Below, piece after piece: positions 32,770-43,929 of a DNA stretch of 64,000 bases; position 1 is the first letter of the stretch, and every line of letters begins with the position of its first letter. Below the pieces are notes generated by a model that did no database searches, had not been told where the DNA came from, and was given only the letters and a program-made list of their open reading frames with translations. Made by a program: the position numbers and the translations under genes. Source of the stretch: Trichostrongylus colubriformis (Eukaryota > Nematoda > Chromadorea > Rhabditida > Trichostrongylidae); assembly GCA_963978905.1 (NCBI GenBank), contig OZ022260.1, positions 3,399,725-3,463,724 of the forward strand. Reading direction: 5' to 3'.

Positions 32770-33600
32770 ATCTTTGGATTGATTACGACTTATCACCTTA
32801 TCGATTGAGGAGATTGCTGTTACAACTCGTACATCCATCATGGTGGACGTGTTTCACAATGTTATGCTCAAGTGTCAGCTGCAACCGACGAGAGTTTATC
32901 CTTCTCTATTCTTCGAATAGATCATCACGCAGCTACGAGAACCAAAAGCTTGCACCACCACACAACTCACTAAATCAAAACGGACCATTAAATGTCCGTC
33001 AGTTGAAAGCTCTGGGGAAAACAAAGAATTCCGAGTTGTACTGAGAACTTCCCAAACAAACATGAAGAAGAGCAAGAGTTTTGAATAGAAGAGATTATGT
33101 CTTGAATGTCTAGGGGGATCTTAAAACGGAAATTCATCAAATGCATTATTATTTTCTTAAATTTTTTAAGCTAGTTTCTGGCTTTTTTACTCTTAGGTTT
33201 ACCCAGCAAAAGAAGTCAATGGCAGACTCAATTCGATATCAATCAATATATTGATTTTTGCTGCACAAGCGAAATCCCACCAATCATTCGAATTATGGCC
33301 GTCAAGTCGTCGTATGTAGTTTTGCGAAGAAAAAGGGTCATGAAACATTTCACTGCTTTTTTTGTAGAATTTCGTAGAATGAGGTAAGAAGGGGCCGAGC
33401 CAGAGTCAGGAAAACGGGTATAAGTCTTCTAAGCCGGTAAAGTGGACCAGAATTGCATTTCATGGTACAAAAAGTAAGATTTCTTTTTAAGATTGAAAGC
33501 CCATGTGGGAATCCCATTCATCCCGAAAATGACCTCGCCGACTCTCATTCTTTCCACAGATTTGGAAATTCAACATCCTACTGGGAGTTAGGTGCCATGA
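32770..33600. other. no supported gene
   Basis: A plus ORF 33453-33647 reads protein-like in its second half (HRFGNSTSYWELGAMK) after the acceptor TCATTCTTTCCACAG, but no donor follows. Remainder AT-rich. Confidence 0.3.
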
Positions 33601-33700
33601 AAAGGGCACCAATGTCAAAAACATGGCTTTACATGTTTGACGTGTAAGCACCAACACTACATGTCATGTAGAGACAGGTTGCCCCCCCCCCCCCCCTAAG
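33600..33700. mobile_element. GC-run MITE fragment, copy 5
   Basis: CATGGCTTTACATGTTTGACGTG and CATGTCATGTAGAGACAGGTTG, then a 15-nt C run at 33682-33696, as in other family ends. Abuts the next element. Confidence 0.4.
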
Positions 33701-33829
33701 ATACATGGCGTGTTATACTGAATCAGAAACAAGGATGATTTGGGAGGCTCTCCACACTGCTCTAGCAGCCATAATTCGTGTAAGGCTATGCCGGGCCACG
33801 AGTTCCAAGAAGGAGAAACATAACCGCCA

Positions 33830-35905
33830 ATTGCCCAGCAGAGTACACCGGGAGTCGAAGACTCCTCGATAGGAGGGTCATATTTGACCGGACAGAAGGG
33901 AGGGGCGTGCCTGTAGAGAATGTGAATTTTCAATAAGCAGATGAGAAGCGACGGGTATTTCACAGTAAACCCGTGTGAGGAAATGTGAAATAAATAAATA
34001 TCTTCTTGCTTCAAGTAAGATCACAAGAGCAATAAAGCACGTTGCAATTTTACAATCCGGCAACAGTTGTTGGTATTGTAGAGGTCAAAAAAAAGGAGGG
34101 TCGTATTTGGTCCCCGTAGAGGGGGGGGGGGCTGGTGGTCGTACTGAAGTGGCTATTTTCCTAACATCTGGGAGTACCCTTTTGCCTAGGAAGGATAAGT
34201 TAGCACCAATCGTAGTTAAAACTTTGGCAAACTAAAATAGGAAGCTTTTTTTTTGAACCGCTTCACCTTAAGAAATAGTTGTAGAAACAAATCCATCTTT
34301 GGCTCATCACCACAAATGAACTGTACAATTCCATTGCTCACATACCAGAGACTGAGCACTTTGAGCTTTGGAGCCATTATACCAATAATTGGGGCCTTGA
34401 AGGAACCACTGGCCTCCGAAATCCAACTCGGCAAATCGTTTGTTGTACCTGATGGGTGTCATTTCAGCTTGTTGCTCCAGGTGTCAGACGGTGATTTTTC
34501 AGATGCCAAACATGGTCATTTTGGCTAACATCAACCTGCCACACGGCTATCGACAAATTTTCCCAACTGCATTCTGGCTTTAGAGGGGAGGTTCCCTGTC
34601 CTCTCAAATTTCTTCGTTTTGGGAGCCTATCTGGGAGAATTGAAGTTTGGGACATCTTCGAAGAATGTTAGAGCAAAAATTTATTTGAAAAACCTTCATA
34701 AGCTATTACGATTGCCTTATTCTTATACAATAATCGAGTATTCTTCACGAACTCCTAAAGACTGGCACTGCCCGTGTAGTAAGCTCTCAAAACGAACTTT
34801 CCCACTGACAAGGCTTTCAAGAGCGTTTGAGTACCTCATAGCTCAGAAGGGCCACTGCGCTGAACAGTCTCTCAAAAGTGCAACATCCGTTCTGACAAGA
34901 AACATTTCATTTCTATCTCAAATGAGAACCTTCAGAAAGGACTTTCAAAGTTTGATAGAGTCCACGGAATCGCAACCGGCAAGGGACTCATTTCAGGGTG
35001 GTGTGGCCGCCATCAACTCTGTTCGTGTTCATCGTCAACACAACACACTTCCTCCCGTGCTAATGTTTTGACGCTGAAATCGCTTCACGAGAATTTCACA
35101 GCAGCACATCCGCTGCCTTCACTCACACTCACGTGGTGAGAAAATGTACAACAACAACATGCCGTAGTAGGGGTGTGTGGCCGAAGACTCGGAGCACTTC
35201 CGAAGAATTCACGAATCCGGTAAGAGGGGACAGTGTCACTTTTGAAGGGTACAAATCAAGCATAGAACATAGAAAGCATTCAGAGTCGATAAAACCCCAT
35301 TTGAACTACGCTGCATATTTCACTACCGTTCAGAACCTCCTAGACATTTTATGTGAGCATAGACCTCCGCGATACGCAGTTGACTTGCAATCACTTCGGG
35401 ACCCAACAACATGGCGCCATTAGCTCGTCCGCATTGCTTCGCTTGCGCCATGCCACGTTGCGAAATCCTGACATAAGGGTACACACACCCCGTTTTTATC
35501 CCTCCCGACAAGTTCGGTACCAATTCTCCAGCAGGGATGGGAGCAGGGCACGCTTAAGTGTCGAGGAAAATAACCGCTTCAGTACGACTCCCCCCCTCCC
35601 TCAAGAGGGACCCAAGTACGACCCTCTTTTGAAATTTACATAACCTCTACATTATCAGCAATTATTGCCGATTACATGTCATTTCTATGTATTTTGTTAC
35701 TGTATATTTTGCGTTGCTCACTCAAATTCAATCATATTTTCTTACATGACCGGGTCAGCCTGAGACCATTGCTGATCTCTGCCATCACTACCCCCCCCCC
35801 ATTCCCGTCCGTCAAATACGACCGCCTTGTCGAGGATTCCTCGACTCCCGGTGTATCCTGGGTGGGAGGGTGGTTCGCTAGGACGTTCCTTGTTCCTCAA
35901 TCTGA
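33830..35905. mobile_element. about 2-kb element with long inverted arms
   Basis: The left arm carries CACCGGGAGTCGA-GA-TCCTCGA, GGGTCATATTTGACCGGAC, later TTGTAGAGGT, GGAGGGTCGTATTTGG and GTCGTACTGAAGTGGC. The right arm (35565-35905) carries the same blocks inverted and in mirror order. A short solo copy of the outer block lies at 60300-60365 (GTCGAGGAATCCTCGAC). The ends could not be fixed because G/C runs interrupt them. The roughly 1.4-kb centre holds ORFs on both strands, none matching a transposase I know. Confidence 0.65.
34619..35071 (+). CDS. 150-codon ORF inside the inverted-arm element
   Basis: Longest non-palindromic ORF in the window: MGAYLGELKFGTSSKNVRAK at the start, then LHKLLRLPYSYTIIEYSSRT, a basic middle and ...ESQPARDSFQGGVAAIN. 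No catalytic motif, zinc finger or helix-turn-helix is evident. A trans-splice-like TTTTTCAG|ATG occurs upstream at 34500, opening only 26 codons. It might be a diverged element protein or a chance ORF; no function proposed. Confidence 0.2.
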   Translation: MGAYLGELKFGTSSKNVRAKIYLKNLHKLLRLPYSYTIIEYSSRTPKDWHCPCSKLSKRTFPLTRLSRAFEYLIAQKGHCAEQSLKSATSVLTRNISFLSQMRTFRKDFQSLIESTESQPARDSFQGGVAAINSVRVHRQHNTLPPVLMF

Positions 35906-35999
35906 TCCCCGGACCATGTCAGTGAAAACCGCGCCATTACGGCACATGCACTTCAAAGAATAAGTAAAGAATATAATGTGTAATAAGAGAAATTTCCTA

Positions 36000-36893
36000 C
36001 GGAAATCATAAACAGTCAAAGAGCGCAAAAGTTACGATAACAGAATCTGAAAACAGTCTAAAGTCAAATAGTTAAAATTCCCAGCTTAATTTTTTAAACA
36101 AGATATTACAATTGAGCCATTATTTCCTTCTTTGTTTGGCCTGATTAATTTATTTCATTCATAAATAATCCGTTGTTTAGGCTAAGAAGCTTCGGAGCCT
36201 TTAAAATCCTCAATGGAAGTTTAGCGTATGGCGCATCAGAGGTTAACAACACTGAATCGTTACACCCTTTCCGTTTAGAATTACACGAAGTAGACTAAAA
36301 GAATTCGGTGAAATCCCCTGCCCCTCAACCCCGCCCACCCCTCCGTGTCTCCCACCTAATCAACGATGACGAACACCGCGACCAACTACCGTAATCTTTA
36401 GGTATCTAACGAGGCTTTTGTTATGCCAGCTCTGAACTATTACATAGCACATCTTTCGAAAAACTGCAGTCTGGTTAAAAATGCTGTGTACATAGAGCGC
36501 TACCGTACGCTCCTGTAAATCCGTAATCACACAAAAAAGTGCTACGCGAAAGATTAACAGCCAATATAATGAGGGTTGGCTGTTAATCGCTGCGATGATG
36601 AGCTTTCTCAGTTTATAACGAGTCGCATGGCCCTGGGATAAGATCTTGAAGCAACGCACGCCCCAGCAAACGAACTGGACCACCTCAATTTGGAGTAAGA
36701 AAGAGAAAATAAATCACCCGGCCGCAATCAAGCACCACAGGTGCGACATGCATCCAAGTATTCTTACGTACTTAGCTTATACAGTAGGACCACATACCAT
36801 ATCACATATCGAAGTTATTGATTGAACAAGCCAAAATCATATACTAATAGCTATATAAGTAAATAAATAAATAAAACAGAGTCGTACAAATAA
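36000..36893. other. gene-less stretch
   Basis: AT-rich; a 107-codon minus ORF at 36360-36683 has no splice support. A (TAAA)n tract is at 36861-36877. Confidence 0.35.
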
Positions 36894-37105
36894 AAGATAA
36901 AAGACAAAGTTTCTGATGTTGCTCAATCCCTTGTCAGGATGCGTCGCGCATTCTAGTTCCATCCAGAAACGTGCTGGCAGGGGAATGCGATTTAGCCTAC
37001 ACAATGATTTGTCAGGGTCAGCCGATTTACTGGTCAGGGCTCTGATCTCTTAGGGTTTGGTACCAATTCACCTACCCCGGAGAGTTGGAACACTGGGCTC
37101 ACTGT
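36894..37105 (-). mobile_element. SINE fragment, copy S2 (lacks the tRNA head)
   Basis: AAAGTTTCTGATGTTGCTCAATCCC, GGATGCGTCGCGCATTCTAG, GCGATTTAGCCTACACAATG and GGTACCAATTCACC match the complete SINE at 58482-58778 in the same orientation. Homology stops before the A/B-box head, i.e. a 5' truncation. Confidence 0.75.
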
Positions 37106-37522
37106 GCTGAGTAACTAATTACTGAATTTGACTTTAACAAAGCATATCCAAAAAAGGGCCAGTATGGCCCAGAAAGTCTCCTCGGCAACATTTTTATTTG
37201 CTTTATTTTTTTATTTTCAATATATTTGCTAGAGAGCCAAACTGTTGAAAGTTTAACAGGAAAACTGCTTAACAATATAACACCGTCCCTTCAGCGTAAT
37301 CCTAAATCTCGGGATGCGCCATGAACATCAATTTATTCCAACTTGTGGACGGGTTTGAAAGAGTAAATAATTTAGTAGCGACCTAGCTATTCTAATTATT
37401 ATCGCCGTAATATACTGCAATAGGTTGAACTATTTTGCAACTCTCCGAAAACTATGAGCCCCCCTCCCCCCTCCCAGCACTGGATTCTTTTCCACCAAAA
37501 GCTGCGTAATCCCAAATTCTCC

Positions 37523-37581
37523 AGCGGTGGCCAATATGGCAAAAAGACGTACAGCGGTGCCCAATATGGCAAAAAGACGTA
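37523..37581 (+). repeat. two tandem 30-nt units
   Basis: AGCGGTGGCCAATATGGCAA-AAAGACGTAC is repeated once with one difference. Confidence 0.9.
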
Positions 37582-37670
37582 TTATCAGACCATCATCAAG
37601 TTCCCCCTCCCCGTTAGGGACCACTAATCTGATTGTACTTCCCTCGAAAAAAAAGGGATGGCTGACGTTA

Positions 37671-37805
37671 GATATCCTTAAAAGTTTTCAGGACACTTGA
37701 ACGAGGTAACTCGTCCAAGTAATTCAAAAATTGGACAAGTGTTCCTTGACAGCGCGCATTGACCATTGTCAGAGATCGATAAAGTTGACCAAAAAATGCA
37801 ATTTC
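37671..37805 (-). CDS. ORF end, product unknown
   Basis: Last part of a 110-codon minus ORF. The C-terminal third looks like protein: LHEIAFFGQLYRSLTMVNAR, then CQGTLVQFLNYLDELPRS, then SVLKTFKDI and TAA at 37668-37670. The first two thirds (cysteine- and valine-rich) look non-coding, so an acceptor may lie near 37805, though none is strong. Could be a terminal exon. No family recognised. Confidence 0.25.
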
Positions 37806-38444
37806 ATGCAGAGCGCAATTCAATAAAACCACCGAAAAACCGAATAAGGATGTTGGTCTGATGAGTTGCGCTGAGGCATAGAAAAAGACACATACACACA
37901 TACACGAACAATGTGCACGAAAATGGAATTTGTCGCCTCGGCTCGGCTTGGGCAGCCGGGCCAACGACGTGCGTCGGCGACCGGAAAAGCTTAACTCCAA
38001 GAGAGACCCTGATTGGGACTAGATGGGGAGGCCGTTTGTGGTGGCCGGCCAAGCTACTGCTCACGGATATAAAACCTCTCAAGGCATCAGAAATGAGCCA
38101 GTCATATCTTGCTCACGAATCTTCTCCCTTATATGGAAGTCCCCAGCGATGGAAACTGATAAAAAAATGATTGCGAGCATCAGATTTAATGATAAATACA
38201 TTCCTGGATTTGAACTTTCTTAGCGCTTATGCTGTGGTAGTTAATTCATATATTTCGAAAGGCATAGCAATTTTCTGAAAACTGAAAAGGGGTTATTTCA
38301 TATTCTAATCGATATGTTTAAAGACAAAAACAAAAGTGATTCATGCATATAATAAAACATAACAATTAATTATGCATGAAATTAGAATAATTCCGTGAAA
38401 AACAGCCCTGATGAACACTTTTCCCTTTGTATCTGAATCCCTGA

Positions 38445-38647
38445 TTTGAAAAAATTCAATTATTAAAATCGGGCCAAAATAGAGAAAATGACAATTTGCG
38501 CCGCTACCGCATGCCATCTTTCGAATCTAATTTGGCATTTGACCCCTACGTGGTCGAAGCAATGGCTTTCACAGAAAATCATCGCCGTGCCTTCTATTCG
38601 ACCTTCTTCAAGTTTCCTTTCCAGCAATTACTCCGGTCTGACTCTAG
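38445..38647 (+). CDS. probable exon, product unknown
   Basis: The frame is open from after TGA (38442-38444). It reads EKIQLLKSGQNRENDNLRRY, then from ATG 38511 MPSFESNLAFDPYVVEAM, AFTENHRRAFYSTFFKFP, FQQLLRSDS, and ends in phase 2 at TCTAG|GTAGGTAG. Codon choice is strongly C-ending in the second part, unlike the AT-rich surroundings. It may be a first exon from ATG 38511, because no clear acceptor precedes it. The amphipathic, phenylalanine-rich end suggests a folded region, but no family comes to mind. Confidence 0.45.
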
Positions 38648-38649
38648 GT

Positions 38650-39140
38650 AGGTAGGGTTCAAGAGTTCAGAGGCGACGTGGCCCAAAGGAGCTATTCGTC
38701 CGTCTGCCATCTGGGACTGTTAGGATCGATCCAAGAGGCAGAGTTGCTGATTCCACGACCTCATCAGGCATGCGGTTTGACAGCGGCTTTTTGAGGGCGC
38801 AAAAATTGAGGCAGTTTCTGTGATTTCCAGAAGCTGTCTTTTAGTAGCAGAATCTAGCAAACGCTGCTCTAGACCTATGGAATTGTCGTGAGTCTTCTTC
38901 AGGTTTTTTATTGAAAGATCTTCTTGAATTGTGCCCCTTGCATTACTCAATCGTAAAAAATATTTCGAAAACTCAACTGAAAAAAAATTTATCTTAAATG
39001 TTATCTTAAATGTATGGTGCATAAGGTGCCACTCCCCAGGTGGGTTATGGGAGGATGGGACGACTTTGCGCCAGCATGATATGATAAGCACTCTGCTTGT
39101 CCGTTTATCTGTTGGATCCTTCAGTCATTTGTTCGATACA
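38650..39140. other. open on both strands, undetermined
   Basis: A 123-codon minus ORF spans 38720-39091 (…RLLDSATKRQLLEITETASI...); plus frames are also open to about 38820 (RGPKELFVRLPSGTVRIDPR). It could be a decayed element or the continuation of the preceding exon. No motif recognised. Confidence 0.2.
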
Positions 39141-39142
39141 TA

Positions 39143-39304
39143 CACCCATTTCGGAGCGCATGATAGGGCATGGCCTACGGGCTCGGGTGAGGGCGTATGA
39201 AACTCTCTCACTCCGCCACACACTCTCACTCTTGCCATGCACTCATACTCTCGCCACTCACACATGTCCATAAGTCATGCCCTATCAGCCGCTCCGAAAT
39301 GGAG
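39143..39304. mobile_element. TA-flanked MITE
   Basis: Ends CACCCATTTCGGAGCG and (inverted) CTCCATTTCGGAGCG, followed by GATAGGGCATG on both arms; TA at 39141-39142 and 39305-39306. Interior CTCTCACTC-rich. Non-coding Tc1/mariner-type MITE. Confidence 0.8.
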
Positions 39305-39309
39305 TATAC

Positions 39310-41230
39310 CAATGCAATCTCTTCATAGGTTAGGTACTAAACGTGGGACAAGATTTTGACTGTTTAAAGAAAACAATAATGATCCTTCGCCTCAAAAAAA
39401 TGTTAACTGTTCTAATGCCCTTGTTTTTAGTAAGTGAAATTTTAATACACGATTCTAGATCAAATAAAAGCATTTATTTTTAAAAGATAATCTCTGAAAT
39501 TGTTCATAGATCAGTTATACACCACGCGAATAATTCTACAGTACTACTAGAACCGCTTGAAAGCTCTGCTTGAAAAATCAGTTATTAGTTTTGTGTTTGT
39601 AAGATGAAGTGGACATTTTTTCGTCAGAATGGGGACTCATTATTGCGACTCATAAAAACTACCAAAAATAGAAGCGGTGGGATGTTTGGGTGGCCCGCAG
39701 GCGAAGAATGTATGACGTGAGATGTGAGCTGAAAGCAGCAAATGTATATAGTCAAGTTTGTGTTTAGAAATTTCGAGAACTACGACAATTTACACAAAAT
39801 TTAATCCCTTCTGACTGCTTACTTACGTTGGCTGTATAAACTAACTGCAACTGCTAGGAAAATGCCGCTGAGGGAAAAGACATCCTGCTAGAAGAACACT
39901 GAACGTACTACGAATCCTTTCGAAACCCTCTTCTTTATAGCAACATTGAAACGGGAAGTGACCAAAAAACTAAATTTTTTCGCTGCTAGAAAAGAAATAA
40001 CAAAAAAGGGATTAGGAACAGCCCCATTTCTTGCGTATCCCTTCCTTGTTATTATTCCTGAATATTGAGACAATTCAAGTTTGAAAAAATGCTAAAAAAA
40101 ATTAAAAATGATTTGTATGATTTTCCACGAAAAATAGCTGAATAAACCTCAAAAGACGATTTTTTGATTTTCGAGAAAGTTCTTTGAATTGAAATTACTA
40201 AAATTCAATTAAAGGACAATGTATTTAGCTTGTGGACATCGTTCTTCATGCAACACCACTTGGTGAGGGAACCATGAATAGCAAATAAGCAATGAAAAAT
40301 GGATTTGAAATGCGCTCAAAATTTCATTTCACCTCATTAGCGTATCTCAAGCACCACAAAAAGGGTTTCAATCAGCAAGCCGATAATGAAAAATCGATAA
40401 ATCGATTCCCTCATTCATTCGAGCACGAAATTTTCTATACGAGATCACCATAAAACACAGAACCCATCTCTGCTATGAAACGGCTTAAGTAAACTCCACC
40501 AACATATAGGACCATACGTTATTGCTGAGGCAAAAAATAATATTTGAAACTGGAAATAAATAATTAAAAAATAATTGAGATCAGATCAAAATATTATGTT
40601 AAAGGTGTACATAGTTGACCAACTAATACCCAAACTATTGGGAAGCACTTTTAGCAAACTGAACTACTACTGAACCGGCTAAATTTTATATTCGAATACT
40701 TAATATTCAGGCACATTTCATTTATACCACATGACCCGCAATGATTATCAAAGATCGAATTTTCCAAGACCAGTCAAGGGTTCGGTTATTGACAACAGAT
40801 TCATGTGGGGATATCAAGGAAGAATACTCTGACCTACTCATATCTCGGTGGGCCCCGCAAGTCAATAGGCTTAATCGCTTTCAAACGCCACTAAAATCCC
40901 GACAGAAAATAGAGTGCGCGGCGCATTCCGGACAAAATCTGTCAACCCCGAATGTTTTATGTTTCATATTCACTGACAATAACTGACACGAGGTGGCGGC
41001 TTTCCGCTCTCGAGGTGGTAGACTGGGTTTTGGAGGAAGACGATTTGGTCGAAACGTAGGCCGTCAATGAAAAAAATCAACCTCGTTTGCATAGCAGAGA
41101 AAATTGTAATTAATTTTTATGCTTTATCCACTACGCGTTGACCTAACCCCTTATGTTCTTTGCTCACAATCATAAAAGCCCCTAAGTGCCTGACGGCTTC
41201 TACAATGACTTGCCAAGTTGGCCAAACTCA
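39310..41230. other. gene-less stretch
   Basis: Long AT-rich DNA. A 41-nt micro-exon candidate (39827-39867, minus; TCTTTTCCCTCAG acceptor, CAAC|GTAAGTAAG donor) is too short to accept. ATCGATAAATCGATTC at 40393. Confidence 0.35.
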
Positions 41231-41233
41231 AAG

Positions 41234-41482
41234 TCAGCAGGAATCTCCCATGGGTCCTGGACCTGAGTCAATCATTACTGCATAGGAAGGCTTGGTTCTT
41301 TTGGGAGTTTCTATGTTAGAATGGATCCTTGTAAGGCGTTCTGCTGAAGTAATGGCACCTTGTGCCACTGGCCCATCTACGTCCACCATAACACAGAAAT
41401 GAACAATTTTCTCAGCCTGGGACGGCTGAGCTCCATATTGGTCGCACTCTAAGTGATAATAACGATGAACATGTTGGCCTCG
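41234..41482 (-). CDS. coding-like ORF without splice context
   Basis: Minus frame of 82 codons ending TGA at 41234-41236. It reads RGQHVHRYYHLECDQYGAQP, then SQAEKIVHFCVMVDVDGP, VAQGAITSAERLTRIHSN, IETPKRTKPSYAVMIDSG and PGPMGDSC. Composition and codon use look genuinely coding, and the first in-frame ATG comes late. The upstream side is purine-rich on this strand, so there is no acceptor. After the stop another frame stays open briefly. This pattern suits a fragment of a decayed gene or retro-copy. No family recognised. Confidence 0.35.
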   Translation of the reverse strand, partial: RGQHVHRYYHLECDQYGAQPSQAEKIVHFCVMVDVDGPVAQGAITSAERLTRIHSNIETPKRTKPSYAVMIDSGPGPMGDSC

Positions 41483-41862
41483 CTACCATTTTTTCCTCTA
41501 TGTTTTTTGGTTCCCTTTTCTAAGATTTCCCCTGGTCGCGCGTAAAATTACGATGTTACGGCTTTCTGAGACTGATATTCGATCCAAATGTGGCGTGATA
41601 TTCCATCCAATGCGGGGTAAAAATAGCCTCAACGGAAAGAATGCCATGGCAAAGCAGGGAATTCCACCACAATACTAAAGGCGCGTCACGGATTTTTTGA
41701 CTACTCTGGGTGGGTTAAAGGGGTGAAAAGAAGCAGTTCAAACGGTTTATAAATCGTATGAATAAAGGGAACCTGTGGTTAGACACAAAATTGCCCAGTA
41801 GTAACTATAAATTATGAAAATTAAAACATTGATCATTGGAAATTAAAACTCAAAAAGAACGG

Positions 41863-42166
41863 ACGTTATTCCCTTGTATGGATAAACTCACTGAGAAATG
41901 AGTCGGATATCAACTCGAAGCTTGCTTATGTTCAAGAACAATACACATTTTTCGCAATGTGCATTTCTATTATGCATTAATAGTTGATATATCGATTATT
42001 CGAATTTAAAATTCACTAAAAATCGACGTTATTCCCATATATGGATAAGCTCATTGAGGAAGATGAGTCGAAGATATCAAACCCGAAGGTTGCTTATGCT
42101 AAAGAACAATACACATTTTTTTCGCAATGTGCATTTTATTATGAATGGTAATCGATATATCGATTA
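41863..42166 (+). repeat. two tandem ~160-nt units ending in ATCGAT palindromes
   Basis: ACGTTATTCCC-T-TATGGATAA-CTCA...GAACAATACACATTTTT-CGCAATGTGCATTT begins at 41863 and 42025. Each unit closes with ATATCGATTAT (GATATATCGATTATTC, CGATATATCGATTATCC). Confidence 0.85.
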
Positions 42167-42606
42167 TCCTGCAGCGATTCAAAAACAGTAACAACAACAC
42201 TAAGCTGAAAGGAACAGCCCTAAAGGCGTATTTGATAGCATATGCGTAAGATTCCTCCTCAAGCGACATCCTCATGGGAGTTGATTGCCAGCTTTGACGC
42301 CGTGCCAATCTTTATTATCATCTGTTTTGGAGCCCGACGACAAATACGGGGCTAAATATAATATGTATCAGCGAAAAAGTCAATACCTCCAACCGGGTTA
42401 CTTACTCAGAATTTAAAGAATACGGTAACCTAAAAAATCCGTCAGGAATTTCTAGAAATCTCCCTTCCAATGGAAGCGTAGGAAGACACGAGAAACAGGA
42501 GAGAAGTGGCGTTTTGAAGTAAACATTTAAAAAAAAACTACAAAAAAAATCAGTGTAGAGGTATTATTAGAGATTAAGGACGCCATTCGGACCATACAAC
42601 ATAAAG

Positions 42607-43151
42607 TGACAGAGCCATAAAATCCACTTTTTTCGCGGGAAATAGTACAACCAAAATCATTCATGTGATAGACCAAGCAGTTGATATAATGAACAAAAAT
42701 CGGCAAACTTTCGCCGATGCAACCGTTCGAAGAGAAAGGTACGGTATCGGGAGCGGATTACGGTAACGGTGACGAATTCTGTATATATTTCGGAATTACT
42801 ACGCGAGGAATCAACGTGTTTGAAGGATTTCAAATGGCCTGAGGGTGCTCTGGTCTTCTTCATTGGATCGGGGCGTGAAATGAAGACTTCACTGCGCAAA
42901 TACACTGCTTCAAAAGTAATGCGACGGAGAGAGAATTACGCAAGGGGAGGGTGAAAACATCAGATGACGACGAAGACAGAATTGCCGTGGTGGAGACGCA
43001 GACAAGAGATAAGACCCAAAAGCCGACATTTCGTGACATAACATCAGTGATTCAGGAAGTGTGGCCGGCTCGTTCGCAGTTTTTATTGGTGACCAATTAT
43101 TGTCCATTGCCTGACACTCCTCAATTGCTATACTATTTGGCATCTGTCTAG
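42607..43151. other. ORF-dense block, gene or pseudogene undetermined
   Basis: On the plus strand three frames follow each other: 42608-42772 (IIHVIDQAVDIMNKNRQTFA...), 42690-42954 (LLREESTCLKDFKWPEGALV...), 42951-43151 (DITSVIQEVWPARSQFLLVT, ending TAG). The minus strand is also open at 42657-42905 (VIRSRYRTFLFERLHRRKFA...) and 42910-43161. No valid intron bridges the plus frames, so a frameshifted pseudogene or an element remnant fits better than an active gene. No domain certain. Confidence 0.3.
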
Positions 43152-43280
43152 CCCGCCACATTTTTTTTTACCAACCTGGGGAATATTTTTCAACACCAGT
43201 TCCTACCTCCCAACGGCTCTCCAGAATCTAAAAAAAGAAATTCGAGTAGCGTTCAGACTGACATTGACGAAACCGATTTC

Positions 43281-43928
43281 AAAGGAATCGTCCACGGAAA
43301 AATGAGTTTTTTTGTTACTCTTACATTTATGTTGTATTTGTCTTATAAGGGCAGCATGCAAAGTTTACGTGAAAAAGTGAGAATCCGGCCAGGATATAGC
43401 TCCTCAAACTGATGACCGAGCGGCGGGGTTTAAGTGTAAATGCCTGCCCCATCGTCCGCCACGGCCAGAGACGAGTAGTGAGCTGTTTGTGTAAGTTTCT
43501 GTTCCCACTATGCGTTTCCGACCACAGGACGACGGGGCGAGCATTTGCTCTAAACCCCACCCCTTCGACTGCCAATCTGAAGAGCTGAATCTTAGCCGGC
43601 TTTTCAATTTTCCGCGTGACACTTTGCATACGGCCCTTATTAGGCAAATACAACGTAATTATAGGGGTAACATAAACACCCTTTTTTTCGTGCACGATTC
43701 GGTGCCATCGCAATGAGGGGGAGGGGCATCTCACAAAAAGTTCCATTTATGAGTACCTCCGAGGGATTTTTGTGGGGTCACTCTGCACATTTAGGCGTAT
43801 GTTTTTGCCTAAGCCTTAAAGGGAGGAGGAAGGGGCTCTTCTCCCTTTCCTGGCTTAGGTAGAAATAGGGTCCATAGTAGGATGCCCCCCTCCCCCTCCC
43901 CCTCATGGCGATAGCACCACGATTCTTT
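43281..43928. mobile_element. foldback MITE, family FB copy D, interrupted
   Basis: AAAGGAATCGTCCACGGAAA at the left; the mirrored end CGTGCACGATTC|TTT is split by a younger MITE at 43701-43917. Arms are more diverged than in copies B and C. Confidence 0.85.
43701..43917. mobile_element. nested MITE with 8-bp target duplication
   Basis: Ends GGTGCCATCGCAATGAGGGG and (inverted) GTGCTATCGCCATGAGGGGG. The flanks CACGATTC at 43693-43700 and 43918-43925 are identical and reconstitute the end of foldback copy D. Depending on where the element is taken to end, the duplication is 7-9 bp; 8 bp would suit hAT. A relative lies at 58832-59031. Confidence 0.85.
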
Positions 43929-43929
43929 C

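Noticed and set aside
39827..39867. 41-nt micro-exon candidate on the minus strand
   Set aside because: Good acceptor and donor, but only 13 hydrophobic codons; chance is too likely.
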